From positions 62,001 to 126,000 of the forward strand of contig VNWV01000027.1 of the NCBI GenBank assembly GCA_009801085.1: a DNA stretch of 64,000 nt. Direction: 5' to 3'. Position 1 is the first letter of the stretch. Every line of letters starts with the position of its first letter. This stretch comes from Lasiodiplodia sp. COLG20 (taxonomy: Eukaryota; Ascomycota; Dothideomycetes; Botryosphaeriales; Botryosphaeriaceae). A model generated the notes under the pieces. The model was not told the DNA's origin, did not search any database, and saw only the letters and a program-made list of their open reading frames with translations. Of the stretch, positions 23,944-35,017 are shown piece after piece. A program made the translations under genes and the position numbers.

Positions 23944-25852
23944 GCAGGAGGGGGGTTTTTTTCTTTCTTTCTGAATTCTAGGGAGGACAATTGGTAGGGG
24001 CGTATGCCGGTACGTTTGATTGTAGTGTGACGTGGTTGGAAGGGAAATAAACATTGGGTACACATTCCGCGGGCTTGGCGTGTGTGCATGGGCATATGGC
24101 TTCTTGGAAATCTTTTTCGTTGTAATCGGCTCCTTTTACTTTCCTCCCCACTGCCGCGTCCGATACTCTTTTTCTCGTCTTTTGTCACTCATACCCTTGA
24201 TACTAATGCCTGGCTGTTGCGCTCCTTTCGGCGTCCGTCATACGCTCTTTACTTTCTCCACCGTAATGATAAGATCTGGCAGTATGCACAAGCCCTGCAG
24301 CAGATTTCGAGCAAGGCTCTTTCATTGTCTGCTTCACTCTCTTGTTGGGCTGCTCTATGGCCTCTTTGCTTGTACAGTCAGTTTGGCATATTCCTCATCT
24401 GAGAGGGGATATGCTATTGTAGGTAGTTGAAGCATATGCCTAAACTTAGAAACTTGGGACATCGGACGTGCGAAAGGAAATTTACAACCCACCACAACTG
24501 CAGGTACGAGACGGAAATTGGCCGAATGACATCACTGTTTCTCTTGGTCCTGTACGATGGAAATGTACATTCCAACCACTATCTAAAGCTACCGAGACGT
24601 CTTGATCGAATCTGAGCTCCTCCAGGCATTCTTAATTACCGACTGTATCAGTATTCCTTCAGCTCCATTTGCCTGACCTCGGTCGCACGGGCGCCACAGG
24701 AATCAGAGGGACTATGTGGTCCAGAAGTGGTACGATGGAGCTCACTTAGACGACGCAGTCGCTTGCCGGATACGAGAAGTTGCCTGTTTCACCCTGCACG
24801 GTATCCATGGTCGCTGTGATCATGGATGATGGGTGGCAGAGTAGTCGAACCCGGCCGTCTTTGCTGAAGATGGTCTGTCGTGGTTGACTGTATCTTATTA
24901 TACGGGGAAGCCTTTCGTCGGGGTCACGAGCGAGCTGAGGGTTGAGCTCGGGGTGTTGCTTTGACAGCGCATGACGGCAGTGTCATTTATGGTAGCTTCG
25001 GCGGTGGTATGAAGCTACAAAAGGGATGTTTGGAGAAGAGTGAGTTGTTGACGATTCTCCAGACTGCTGGGAGGTGGGACCAACGGATGGTTGCTGGGGT
25101 GAGGAGATCCCCATGTATTGGTCGGCGAGATGCAGAACAAGCGGGGATCGGTAAGGTGTGAGAGAGCTTTGAAGCTGTTGGAAGGAGAGATCTTGCTTGC
25201 TGGGACTTGAGGTGAATGTAGGATCAACCGGAAGGTGGCTCCTTTGCGCCGAGCTCTCAGTCGTCAAAGGATATTGAAGCTGCTGGAAGTAAAAACCTTG
25301 CTAGCTGATTGTCAAGGTGAGGTAACGGGTCCTGTGCGCTGAGCAATGCCGGCCGAAGACCAGAAGGTCTAAAGGTGGTTGAGCACATTGGGCAGCTGAG
25401 GAGTTGTCAGGCTGGGATGCGAAAGCGTGCATCGCACAGTGGTAGCTGGAGGTTTGGCTGGCAGCTACATGGGTTGGTTCTGGCTATTTCAAATGATCGT
25501 CCGCGGGCAGCGCTCAGCATACGAAGGAACGAAGAGGAGCCCGAGGGACGAAGGGGTTTTATAGCCATCGGTGCACGATTCGCTTCTTCCACACACGTGC
25601 ATGGTCCGCCAGGGCAACCGACCGCTGTCGTTCATCACCCGTAGCTTCCAAAAGAAGCATTTAAGAGCAAAGCCCGGCTGGATTGTTGGACTTCACGTCT
25701 ACGTCCGGGAATCTGCCTAATTGCCCCGTATTTAGCTGACGTTTTATTCGCAGCCCGCCATAGGAAAACCTCCCCAAGCCCCACGGCCCAAGAATCCACC
25801 AGAAACGGGGCATACAGACGGCCAAACCGACCTCGAGCACCACGTGACTGGC
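23944..25852. other. Intergenic region, no gene seen
   Basis: About 1.9 kb between the small membrane protein (plus) and the dehydrogenase (minus), a convergent pair. Apart from a degenerate direct repeat near 25.2 kb I see no coding or RNA feature. Confidence 0.5.
25168..25345. repeat. Degenerate direct repeat, two units about 100 bp apart
   Basis: Unit 1 starts near 25168 and unit 2 near 25273. Both read TTGAAGCTG(T/C)TGGAAG, then a CTTGCT(T/A)GCTG block and AGGTGA, and both continue into a TGCGC(C/T)GAGC block. Similarity is visible but imperfect, suggesting an old tandem duplication. Confidence 0.45.
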
Positions 25853-26798
25853 TCAACCAGCAACATCGTCACAGTCCGTCTGTGACACGATATCGCTCCA
25901 CGCCTCAAGATCCCTCTTGCTCTCCTCCAGCACGTCGGCGATGACATCGACAGCATCGCTCCCCAAGGCCAAACGCGGCGGCAGCGTCATGCCGCGGCAC
26001 CTGCCCCTCTTGGTCAAGGCATCGACCAGCACCCTGGCGCCCTTTGCGGGGTCGCCGGGCTGCCTTTCGCTGACGCGGGCGAAGGCCTCGCGGGTGGCGC
26101 GCGTGGCCTCGTCGAGCTCGGGGATGCGGTTGCGGGCGGCGTTCTTGTTGGCGCCGGTGAGCAGGCGGGTGCGGAAGTAGCCCGGCTCGACGCAGGTGAC
26201 GTCGATGCCGAAGGGGGCCAGCTCGGCGCGCAGCGACTGCGAGTAGACGGCGATGGCCGCCTTGGTCGCGCAGTAGACGCCCGCCGCCGGCGTGCCGCGC
26301 CACCCGCCGATGGACCCCAGGTTGGCGATGACGCCGCCCGCCGGCTGCTGCTGCTGCTGCTGCGAGCGCATGTGCGGCACCGCCGCCCGCAGCACGTTGA
26401 GCTGCCCGAAGACGTTGGTGGCGAATTGCGCCTCGACTTCCTCGTAGCTGATCGGCTTTAGCTATCTCGAAAAGGAGAGAGGGGTCGTGAGATGCGACAC
26501 ACCTGCACTCTTCGATGGCCCCCTCCAGCACGTATCCAGCGTTGTTGACAAGTATATCAAACCTTCCGACTGTGCCAACAATCTCGTCAATGGTAGCCTT
26601 CATCTCTTCGTCTTTGGCCAGGACGTCAAGACGCCTCGCAATGATCTTGCCTTCGCCCTGTGCCTCCGTGCTGAGGTCGGCGAGCTTGGACGCATCTCTG
26701 GCCGTGGCGACGACCGTGTCGCCAGCCTGGGCCGCGGCCAGGGCAATCTCCCTACCGAAGCCGGACGAGCAGCCGGTGATTAGCCAGATGTGCGGCAT
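25853..26798 (-). CDS. Short-chain dehydrogenase/reductase (SDR)
   Basis: Two exons, 26798-26503 and 26447-25853, give 296 residues. The 55-nt intron (GTGTGT..ATCAG) restores AIEECS-YEEVEAQFATNVFG. Classical SDR features are present: nucleotide-binding TGCSSGFG (8-15) next to the first strand MPHIWLI, NNAGYV near residue 85, the catalytic serine in NLGSIGG, and YCATK with Tyr ~156 and Lys ~160. A CTG/CAG run encodes six glutamines in the loop after PHMRS. Length and motifs fit NAD(P)-dependent cytosolic oxidoreductases that act on sterols, sugars or aromatic carbonyls; the substrate cannot be read from sequence. It starts at the first ATG, directly before the first beta strand. Confidence 0.93.
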
Positions 26799-27439
26799 GC
26801 TGACAGAGTGAAATGAATATGTCGGTTGGAGGAACTTTCTGACGTTTTCCAGAATCAAAGACCTTTTATGAATCGGACATCACCATCTGCTTCGGGAATA
26901 GCGGCCTTTATACCTTTCTATCTCCACACATGTGAAAGACGAAGGATACTGCGGGGTCTACTCTTCTGCCCAGGATTCTCCAAGAGACGAGGCTTGCCTG
27001 TGGTGGCTTTGTTTGATGACTGGACATCTGACTAAACCTTGGGCTACGCCCAAATGGGGAACTTATGCGTTGCTTACGGCAGTGAGGCAGCATCACGAAG
27101 GCCGTTGACGGGAAGGATTGCCGAGCTGCCCTTACCCGTTGCTTATGTCCGACCAATGCGATTCGGAGTTAAAAGACACGCCTTACCCAAGTCAAAGAAG
27201 CTCCCATCTTATTTGGATGGCTGTTTGGGCCTGTTCGATAGTCATTTAGCAATACCGAAACAACCACCGATGTGTGTGTGAATGGACTGGAATTGATAAA
27301 ATACCTAGGTATCGTCAACGAACGAGGGAAATGCTCAGATAAAGCCAGCGATCCTTGCCCACTTGAAGGACTGCCTTGGGGTATCAGCTTCAACCACCGC
27401 TATGCTACGCTTAAAGAGACACGAGAAAGAACATCAACT
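26799..27439. other. Intergenic region
   Basis: About 640 bp separating the dehydrogenase start from the 3' end of the next minus-strand gene. It must contain the dehydrogenase promoter. No other feature is seen. Confidence 0.5.
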
Positions 27440-29420
27440 TCAGATGCCCCGCAGGATTTCCGGCAGACCTTCGAGAAGAGCTGCAACGCCACCATACTTG
27501 GCCAAGGTACCGAACGTATGACTTCCGCTGCTTCTCTTCTCGCGTTCCTTTTTACGCCTGCTATTACTTCTGCGGTTTTTGATGCTAGATGAAGAGATGG
27601 TGCGCCGCGCACGAGGGCGAGCGTCGGAGTCGGAATCAGCTGCCGAAGAATCGTGGCCGTCCCGCGATCGGTCGCTGTAACTCTTCCCGTTTCGATCGCG
27701 TCGGTAGGATCCCGCACTATTGTTGCTTCGGATGCTACCTCTGGAGTCACTCAAGTCGGCACTGAGCCGTGGTGGATACTGTGTTTGCCGGAAGAGCTCG
27801 ATAGATCGGTCGACAAGGCCTCGAATCTCCGCCTGTTCCCGTCAGTCTCGTGAACCACATACGAACCAAGAGAAACCCACATAAGTCAGAGGCTTCCCGA
27901 TGCAAAAGCAGGTCTCGAATCTTGTGCGGTTACCATCCGGCATCTCTTTTTGCACTTGATTGAAGCTATATCGAGCTTCCTCGAGCGCCTCTCTTCGTAC
28001 CCAAGTTTGCATGATCTCGGTCCAGCTGCCACGCTCCATATATGCCTTCTCCACCGGCGCCTGCGAGTTGGTGTTCATTATTTGGTCGTCGACAAAATCC
28101 CAGCGATTGCTTCCCTGCCAGAGCCTCCATGGAATGCCAAGTCCGTTGCTGGTGGCTCTTTCTCTTCCCTCAGATGCCGGGGCGTGATTCGAGCCGAGTG
28201 TGTTGGAGCTGGTCCGTGGAGATGGAAAGTACCCTGAATTTACCGATCGAGCTGGTGACGGTCCTGATGGTACGTATGTGGTGGAAGGGGAGAGGCAGGC
28301 ATATGAGCCTCCAGGCGAGAAAAGAGCGCTTGATCGCATGCTTTGGATGTTTGCAGTCGGAGTAGGAAGAGCATTTCGGTCCGTGACACCCGCATGGTGG
28401 ACGCTTGGCGGTACTTGTGGTCGTGGGGACGTCGCCTCCGAATCTCTCCGCGTTAGGCTGGGGCTCTCTTCGGATTCACTATCAGACTCGACGCGGGGCT
28501 GGTAGCTGTCTCGCCGCTCAAGTCCTTGTTGAGCCGTATGCAGAGTACCAGGATACTCATCCGCGGAGGACAGCCGGCGCTCGATGTCACTGAGCCTTGT
28601 CCACCTGTGCAGAATGTCATTGCTGAATGTGGATGAGATACGGCGGACAAAGGCGGAGCTCTCAGTGATGCTGGATTGAAGATTTGCGGCCTTGATCGAA
28701 TGGTCCTTGTACTTTTCAAGCGTGTTGGGAGGCGGGGTGGTATCCTGGACTGTGCTGGGATCTCTTTGGTCAGAGTTGGTTGCGAAGTCACGGCTTCGGC
28801 GGTACTCGGCATGGGCCTCGGAGACATCCAGGAGGAGGAGCTGTTGCTCGATGACCAGGACTTCGAGCTGAGAGCGCTCATTGGCAACGGCATCAGCGGC
28901 GGAGGCTGGAGCACGGTCTTGGCGAGATCTGTAGCGCAGCAGGTTAGCCTCAGATGGGATAGTGGGACGAGTCGTCTGACCTGGACCATGCAATGACGCG
29001 CACAGTGTAAAAAGCCTGCAGCATGACGGACAGGGTGGCGTTAAGAGAATCGACGTAGGCGAGGAGATAGTGGAGCTTGCTCTTGGATACGAGATCCAAT
29101 TTCCGCGGGGGTGAAGAGACAGGGTCGTCGGAGTCCGGGAGCGGCTTGGTGGGCAGGACTTGCTCAATGGCGGCAAAGGCATTCTGGGCGAGCAGAGCGA
29201 TGTCCTGGACGGTCTCGTAGGACTCGGGCGAGGGCGAGGTGACGTCTTCGCGCAGAAGGGTGCCGACTTGCTTCAGCATGAGCGAGAAGAGGCTGACGCT
29301 CTTTGCCGTGCGGTTGAGTTCTCGGGTGGCCGAGGGACTGGAGATGCCGAAGTCGTACAGACCGAGCGACAGCTTGGTTCCCCAGGCCACGACCTGGATG
29401 ATGGGGGCAAATTCGGCCAT
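27440..29420 (-). CDS. Fungal protein with STAND-like helical N-terminal domain
   Basis: Three exons, 29420-28981, 28928-27881 and 27832-27440, give 626 residues. Introns of 52 nt (GTCAGA donor, CTAAC branch, CTACAG acceptor) and 48 nt (GTGGGT donor, CTGAC branch, AACAG acceptor) keep frame through AWSR-SRQDRA and GKPLTY-AEIRGL. The first ~150 residues (MAEFAPIIQVVAWGTKLSLG, then GLYDFGISSPSATRELN, then LLAQNAFAAIEQVLP) resemble the helical N-terminal domain of fungal STAND/NACHT-type proteins, but there is no NTPase domain behind it. The middle is coiled and Ser-rich; the C-terminus is a basic Ser/Arg stretch. A membrane or signalling adaptor is possible, but the function is unknown. A GTATGT lies inside the second intron, but using it would leave an intron of only 30 nt. 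Confidence 0.82.
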
Positions 29421-31802
29421 GGCAGAAGGCAGTCGCAGGCTACATGGCCAGTGGGGCAGCAGGCGGCAGCTAGTTGTAGGTGAAGTTGAGCCTCGAGTGG
29501 ACGGGAGGCTGCATGGTTCGGATAAGTGGCTGCAGAGGAAACGGCTCACCGGCGGCGTTGGCGCTATTAGGCAGCGACGAGGTTGCGAACGCGGGCGCTC
29601 TTCTAAGAGCGACGACAAAAGCTGGGGTCACGTGGGGGCGGCTTTGCTGGCAGGACCGTCTGTGACGTATGGCGGTGCGACGCTCGGCCATCCAAGGCAT
29701 TTTTGCTGATCGCGGTCCATGCGCCTGCTCGTTGCTGTGCAGTTGCTATGCTCGCCGCTACCACGCGTTCCTTCTGGGCCAATGTGCGCGCCGTCTGCGC
29801 CGGTCAGGTCGGGCAGCGGCGAGGCCGTGCAGCGTGGCACCGCATGCCGCCATCCCGAGCCACAGCCCGACGTCTTGCTGAGACGGCCAAAATTCCCCAG
29901 ACTTTGCTAGCGACAAAAGCAGTTAGCGTGGCTTACCGAAATCGGAAACCCAGCTGCTGAAGAGGAACATGGAGAAGCGATGCAAAAGCTGAAGGGTGCA
30001 AGGAGAAACCGTCTGCTCTTCTCGCGGCGTCTTTCGGGGCCAAAAGATTCTTTGATTGGAGGAAACCAGGGCACGGCGGCGGGGGGTGATGCATCTCTTT
30101 TCTGGGACCTGCACCTGCACCCCATCGCAGGCTGACCGGTCGTGATCGAGCGATTCTGGAACTGCCATCGATGCATGTGAAGCTGCGAAGTCTGTTGCGA
30201 CACCGTCGAGTTAATCACCTGCGCTGAGCGTCATGATGAGGTTGGACCAGGCCGGTTGATGTTGATGCCGTGCATCCATGCCCAGATGATGCTTCCAACT
30301 GCCCGTCCTTATCCTTGCAATATTACAGGGGGCATCGCAGCCGACGGTTAGCATGAAGAATAGTAATTAGGCCCCTGGCGTAGCTATGCCCCAGCTCTTT
30401 CTCAGGGGAAAAAAAAACGACATGTGGGTAGTTGAAGCTATCGTCCGGACAAGAATGTCAAATTAAAAATTCGACAAAGACGTCCGGACGATAGCTTCAA
30501 CTACCCATGACATGAGCAAAAATAAATGCACGCTGGCCATTGGCTGCTGTAAGCGAGTCCACTTCGTCGAGTTGCGATATCTGCGGTTCCCTGCGGATCT
30601 AATAAGTCGGTACCAATGCTTTGGCAGCCGGAAGGATTTGGGTCTATCTGAGAAGGGAAGGACAAAGATAAAGAAGGCGACACAAATAATACGAAAGCTC
30701 CACATATGGCAGCTGCAGGTCGGACTAGCACGGCCCACGGCAGCCGGCGTCTCATGGTCCACAAACCAGGTGGTTGGAATTCGATTGCGTGGGGATGCCG
30801 GCAGGGGTCGCAGTGCTGTGGCTTGCCGGCTGATATGGCACCGCCGAAGCATCGTGATATGCGGTGACAACGTCTGCTGCAAGTGAGTGTCGGCGTGAGG
30901 CGCGAAACAGCGGCCAGGGCAGCGTCGGCAATTGCTAACAGGAATCGATGTCGCAATCGCGCTGGCGCGGAAAAATTGGACGCGGGCTTGAAGAGCACGT
31001 CAATTTCGCTATCTCGCGGGATGCGCCGGGGTGGAGTGAGCTGAATCGATAAGGTGCGGCACGGGAAGAGAAAAAATTCGGTCAGAGCAACGCGCACCGA
31101 CAACGGCCGAGCACGCGTAACGGATGTCTTGCGTCAGCCCTCCCTGGACTCACCTATTTTTTTTCCCGCCACATCAAGCGGTCCGATGATCAGCATGTCT
31201 CGGGGTTGCCGCTCGCGAGATGCTTATTGCAGACAGAGAGATGGCGATTGGACGATAAACAAGCGGCTCCTGGTCGAGAACATGGCATGCAGAGGCGCGG
31301 GCTTCCAGAAGGCCATGGATGCGGGGGTCCAGCAACCCTGCGACGGCGCCGGCCGTCGGAGACAGGCACGAGTCGTGCGCCCTTGCGACCGCCCTGTAAA
31401 CTTCAGCGCTCCCGCGGGTCTTCGACTGGTGGCTGTTGGCGACGGGCCATGACGAGCAGCAGTGGTGGGCGCCGTGGTGGTGCAAGAAGCCAAGGCGATG
31501 CTTGGAGATGGCAAAGCTTTGGTTGGCTTTGGTTGGCGTTGGTTGGCGATGCTTGCCCCGGGGTTGGCGGCGGGGAGAGGCCCAAAACAGGCGGGCTGCC
31601 GAACGCCTCCACGCCCCATTGGCCCTCACCCCTGCTCCGACCTTCCTAATCAACGTTGCACTGATAACGACGTCGCAATGGTCCAGCTCTCGCCGACGCC
31701 GGTCGCTGGTGCAAGAGCAATGTGTCTTATTTAACCTCGAGCTACAGACCGTCCGGCTCCAAAGCACCACCCTTCCTCGTGCCTCCCCCCGCCTCACCAA
31801 CC
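29421..31802. promoter_or_regulatory. Divergent intergenic region with a hairpin element
   Basis: 2.4 kb between divergent genes (STAND-like protein, minus; peptide transporter, plus). A hairpin element occupies 30338-30546. Small open frames on both strands here lack motifs. A short direct repetition of TTGG(C/T)TTTGGTTGGCG occurs near 31.53 kb. The transporter promoter presumably lies in the last 500 bp. Confidence 0.5.
30338..30546. mobile_element. Hairpin MITE-like element, copy A (with outer terminal repeats)
   Basis: The core is a perfect 25-bp inverted repeat, arms 30426-30450 and 30482-30506, each containing TTGAAGCTATCGTCCGGAC or its complement; the A/T-rich centre continues the pairing (TGTCAAATT / AATTCGACA). 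Outside it, CAGCCGACGGTTAGCATG (30338) pairs imperfectly with CACGCTGGCCATTGGCTG ending at 30546, so two nested inverted repeats are present. An A-run precedes the core, equivalent to the T-run that follows copies D and E on the other strand. No open frame of size and no clear target-site duplication. Confidence 0.8.
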
Positions 31803-33669
31803 ATGCCTGGCGACATCACCGACAACAATGTCGTCGACAAGGTAGATCCTTCCTTGGTCGTCGGCCAGCCCGTCCCTCAGAGCGAGTTTTTCGACCATGA
31901 TCTTCCCATTCCCACCGAGGAGGAGCTTCGCACTCTTCACCGCGTGAGCGAGAAGATCCCTTTCAAGGCCTTCACCATTGCCTTTGTCGAGTTAGTTGAG
32001 CGTCTCTCCTACTACGGCACCACCCAAGTCTTCGTCAACTTCATCCAGCAGGATAACCCCGGAACTCCCACTGGAAAGGCTCTTGACCCCAGCGCCGACG
32101 ATGCCCAGCCTGGTGCCCTCGGTATGGGCCAGCAAGCCTCCACTGGTTTGACCACATTTAACCAATTCTGGGTCTATCTCCTTCCATTATTCGGTGCCTA
32201 TGTGGCCGATTCTTATCTGGGACGCTTCAAAACCATTTGGATATCCGTTTGTGTGAGCATCCTCGGCCACATCATCCTCACTGTATCGGCCGCACCCGCC
32301 GTCATGGCTGTGCCCAAGCATGCTTTGGCAGCTTTCGTCATCGGCCTGATCATTATGGGTGTTGGAACTGGTGGCTTCAAGCCTAACATCTCTCCGCTCA
32401 TCGCTGAGCAAATCCCCCGCAAGATGTACGTCCACACCAAAAAGAACGGCGAACGCGTCATTGTGGATCCGGCTGTCACGACCGCGAGGGTATACAACTG
32501 GTTCTACCTCTTCATCAACATCGGTGCCCTCATCGGCCAGTTGAGCATGGCTTACGCCGAGCGCTACGTCGGTTTCTACCTCTCCTTCATGTTGCCGACT
32601 CTGCTGTTCTGCTTCGCCCTGCCGGTTCTCTTCTTCTGCCGCAAGTGGTATGCCCACACCAAGCCTGAGGGCAGTGTGCTGGGACCTGCCGTCAAGCTCC
32701 TGCTGCTAGGAACCAAGAAGCGCTTCTCCATCAACCCAGTTGCCTTCTACCGCAACCTTCACGATGGCACCTTCTGGGAGGAGCTCAAGCCGTCCAAGCT
32801 GGGAGTGGCCAAGCCGGCTTGGATGACGTTCGATGATGCCTGGGTCGACGAAGTCGGCCGTGGCTGGAAGGCGTGCAGCGTCTTCTTGTGGCTTCCCCTG
32901 TACTGGATCACGTACAACCAGCTCAACAACAACTTGACATCTCAGGCTTCGACCATGGCTCTCCACGGCATCCCCAACGATGTTCTTTCGAACCTGGACC
33001 CGCTTGCCCTAATTATCTTCATTCCTATTTGCGACATCTTCATCTTCCCTGCCCTCCGCAAGGCTGGCATCAACTTCACGCCCATCAAGAAGATCACCGG
33101 CGGCTTCTTCACCGGCAGCATGGCCATGGTCTGGGCCTGCGTTCTCCAATACTACATCTACAAAGACAGCGAGTGCGGCGACTACCCGAGTGGCGACGGC
33201 TGCGCCAACGTCAGCATCAACGTGTGGGCGCAGACGGGTTCATACGTGGTAAGTATTCCAGGACCCTGCATACGCCGTCAGTTCTAATTTGCCTGTCTAG
33301 TTGATTGCTATCAGTGAGATCCTCGCCTCCATCACTTCGCTGGAGTACGGCTTCTCCAAGGCCCCAAAGAACATGCGTTCGTTGGTTGCCGCCTTTGCGC
33401 TGTTCATGAGCGCCATTTCCGCCGCTATTGGCGAGGCATTCAACCCGCTGTCGACCGACCCGCTTCTGGTGTGGAACTACGGCTCCATGGCCGTTATTTC
33501 CTTCGTGGGTGGCTGTCTCTTCTGGCTCTGCTACCGCAAGCTGGACGCTCAAGAAGATGAGCTCAACATGCTGCCCACCGGCCACATGGGAAAGACGAGC
33601 GAGGCCACCGATGTGGAGCGCAGCATCAGCGTAACCCACGAGCCGGTGCAGGTGCAGGAGAAGGTGTAG
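31803..33669 (+). CDS. ptr2: Proton-coupled oligopeptide transporter, POT/PTR2 family
   Basis: Two exons, 31803-33248 and 33301-33669, encode 604 residues, close to the ~600 residues usual for yeast Ptr2. The 52-nt intron (GTAAGT..TCTAG) joins QTGSYV to LIAISEIL. Family hallmarks are FVELVERLSYYGTTQVF in the first membrane span, GAYVADSYLGRFKTI, the PTR2 segment IMGVGTGGFKPNISPLIAEQ, and FYLFINIGALIG. About 12 membrane spans are readable; the N-terminus is acidic and cytosolic, typical for PTR2-type carriers. It imports di- and tripeptides across the plasma membrane. The ATG (CCATGCC) follows an open frame with only GTG starts, so the start is firm. It stands in the accessory part of the window with hairpin elements on both sides. 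Confidence 0.96.
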
Positions 33670-35017
33670 ATGCCGAACCAACAAAAAGTAGTAACGCAGG
33701 GAGTACGGGATTTTTTGGATTATACCCCCAATTTAATCATTCGAAAGCTTTGATGCGGTGCGAAATGCCTAGTGATGAGTAATTGGTCTCCGCAACAGCC
33801 GAGCTTATCTACCTTGTCAACCATCAGACGTGCGACATTTTAGCTCCTAGATAAGCTCATTCTTCGCTTTCCATTTCGCGTAAAGCTTAGGCGCACGACA
33901 ACTACAGAGGGGTGCTGCAGCCGATGGCTAGCGTGAAGAATACCAAAAATAACACACGTGGGTATTTGAAGCTATCGTCCGGACCTGTATGTAGAATTTT
34001 TAATTCGACATTCTCGTCCGGACGATAGCTTCAAGTACCCATGACATAAACAAATATAAAATCCACGCTAGCCATCGGCTGAGAGAGGGGACTATACGCC
34101 TGTAAAGCCAGCGGGAAACATCCATACGGACACTTCAATCACACGCTCTCAATAACTCTCACTGCTGTGTTCCCCGGCGAACGGGCCTTGTATGGCCGAT
34201 ACTGATGAAAACATTGGTCAGCCTGGACATATGCAAGATCCACGGAGAAGGGTCACCCGACCAAGCGTGAAGCCTGCGGGGAAGAGCAGACGCACAGGAT
34301 CCGCAAGATCTGGGCGATGGCGCGGGACGGGAACGGGGAAGTCTCACGTTGCGTAGGCCGTGCATAATTTTTGCATAATCGTCGGCACAACTCAAGAATG
34401 GTCGGGTACGGATACAGCTGCTTCCACGCCGCAACGCCTCATTGCACACACGGTTGCAACCGTTCAAAAGGCGGCGAGAATCCTGGTTGGACCTCTTTCC
34501 TTCGCAGCAGTGGATCGAGTGCCCTAGACTTTTATCATCTTTTGCGTTTTCACCCAGGGGCTCGGACGCGATCCGTTATACTTCAAACGCCTTGATTGCT
34601 GTCACATCCCGCAACGGCGCTGCGCTACCGAATAAGCTAGCTGGGACTAGCAGAAACATTGCGAGGGGGCAGTAAGTCTGATCTACCTTTCATGCGCGAA
34701 CCCGATCTTGCAGCCCTTTTCATCTCCTACGTCTACTCGTACAAGCCTTCAAGCTGTGCCGGTGGTCATTTCAACTCCTGTTGTATACACATAGATGTGC
34801 TTCACCCTGGACCGCCATGTCCCAACAAGCGATGTGTCGGGTTCACTTCGTCATGCTGCTGTGCTCAGCCGAGCCTTTTACTCGGACACTTACTGATTGC
34901 TTGGGTATTTTGTAGAAACTGCCACAAGATCAAACAAGATCGATTACGCAGCTTGTCGCGCCCTGCGTTTACTTCCACCGTACACTCTCGGACCAAGATA
35001 GAAAAAGTGCTGCAAGA
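33670..35017. other. Intergenic region with hairpin element
   Basis: 1.35 kb between two plus-strand transporter genes. It holds the 3' end of the PTR gene, hairpin copy B (33918-34081) and the promoter of the facilitator gene. No other gene is supported. Confidence 0.5.
33918..34081. mobile_element. Hairpin MITE-like element, copy B (perfect outer terminal repeats)
   Basis: Outer arms CAGCCGATGGCTAGCGTG (33918-33935) and its exact complement (34064-34081) form an 18-bp perfect terminal inverted repeat. Nested inside is the core hairpin, arms near 33960-33984 and 34015-34039, with TTGAAGCTATCGTCCGGAC. Total 164 bp, no coding capacity. This is the best-preserved copy and the reference for the family in this window. 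No target-site duplication could be identified at the borders. Confidence 0.88.

Noticed and set aside
30512..30886. 124-codon plus-strand frame starting inside hairpin copy A
   Set aside because: No recognisable motif; begins in the element and ends in non-coding DNA.
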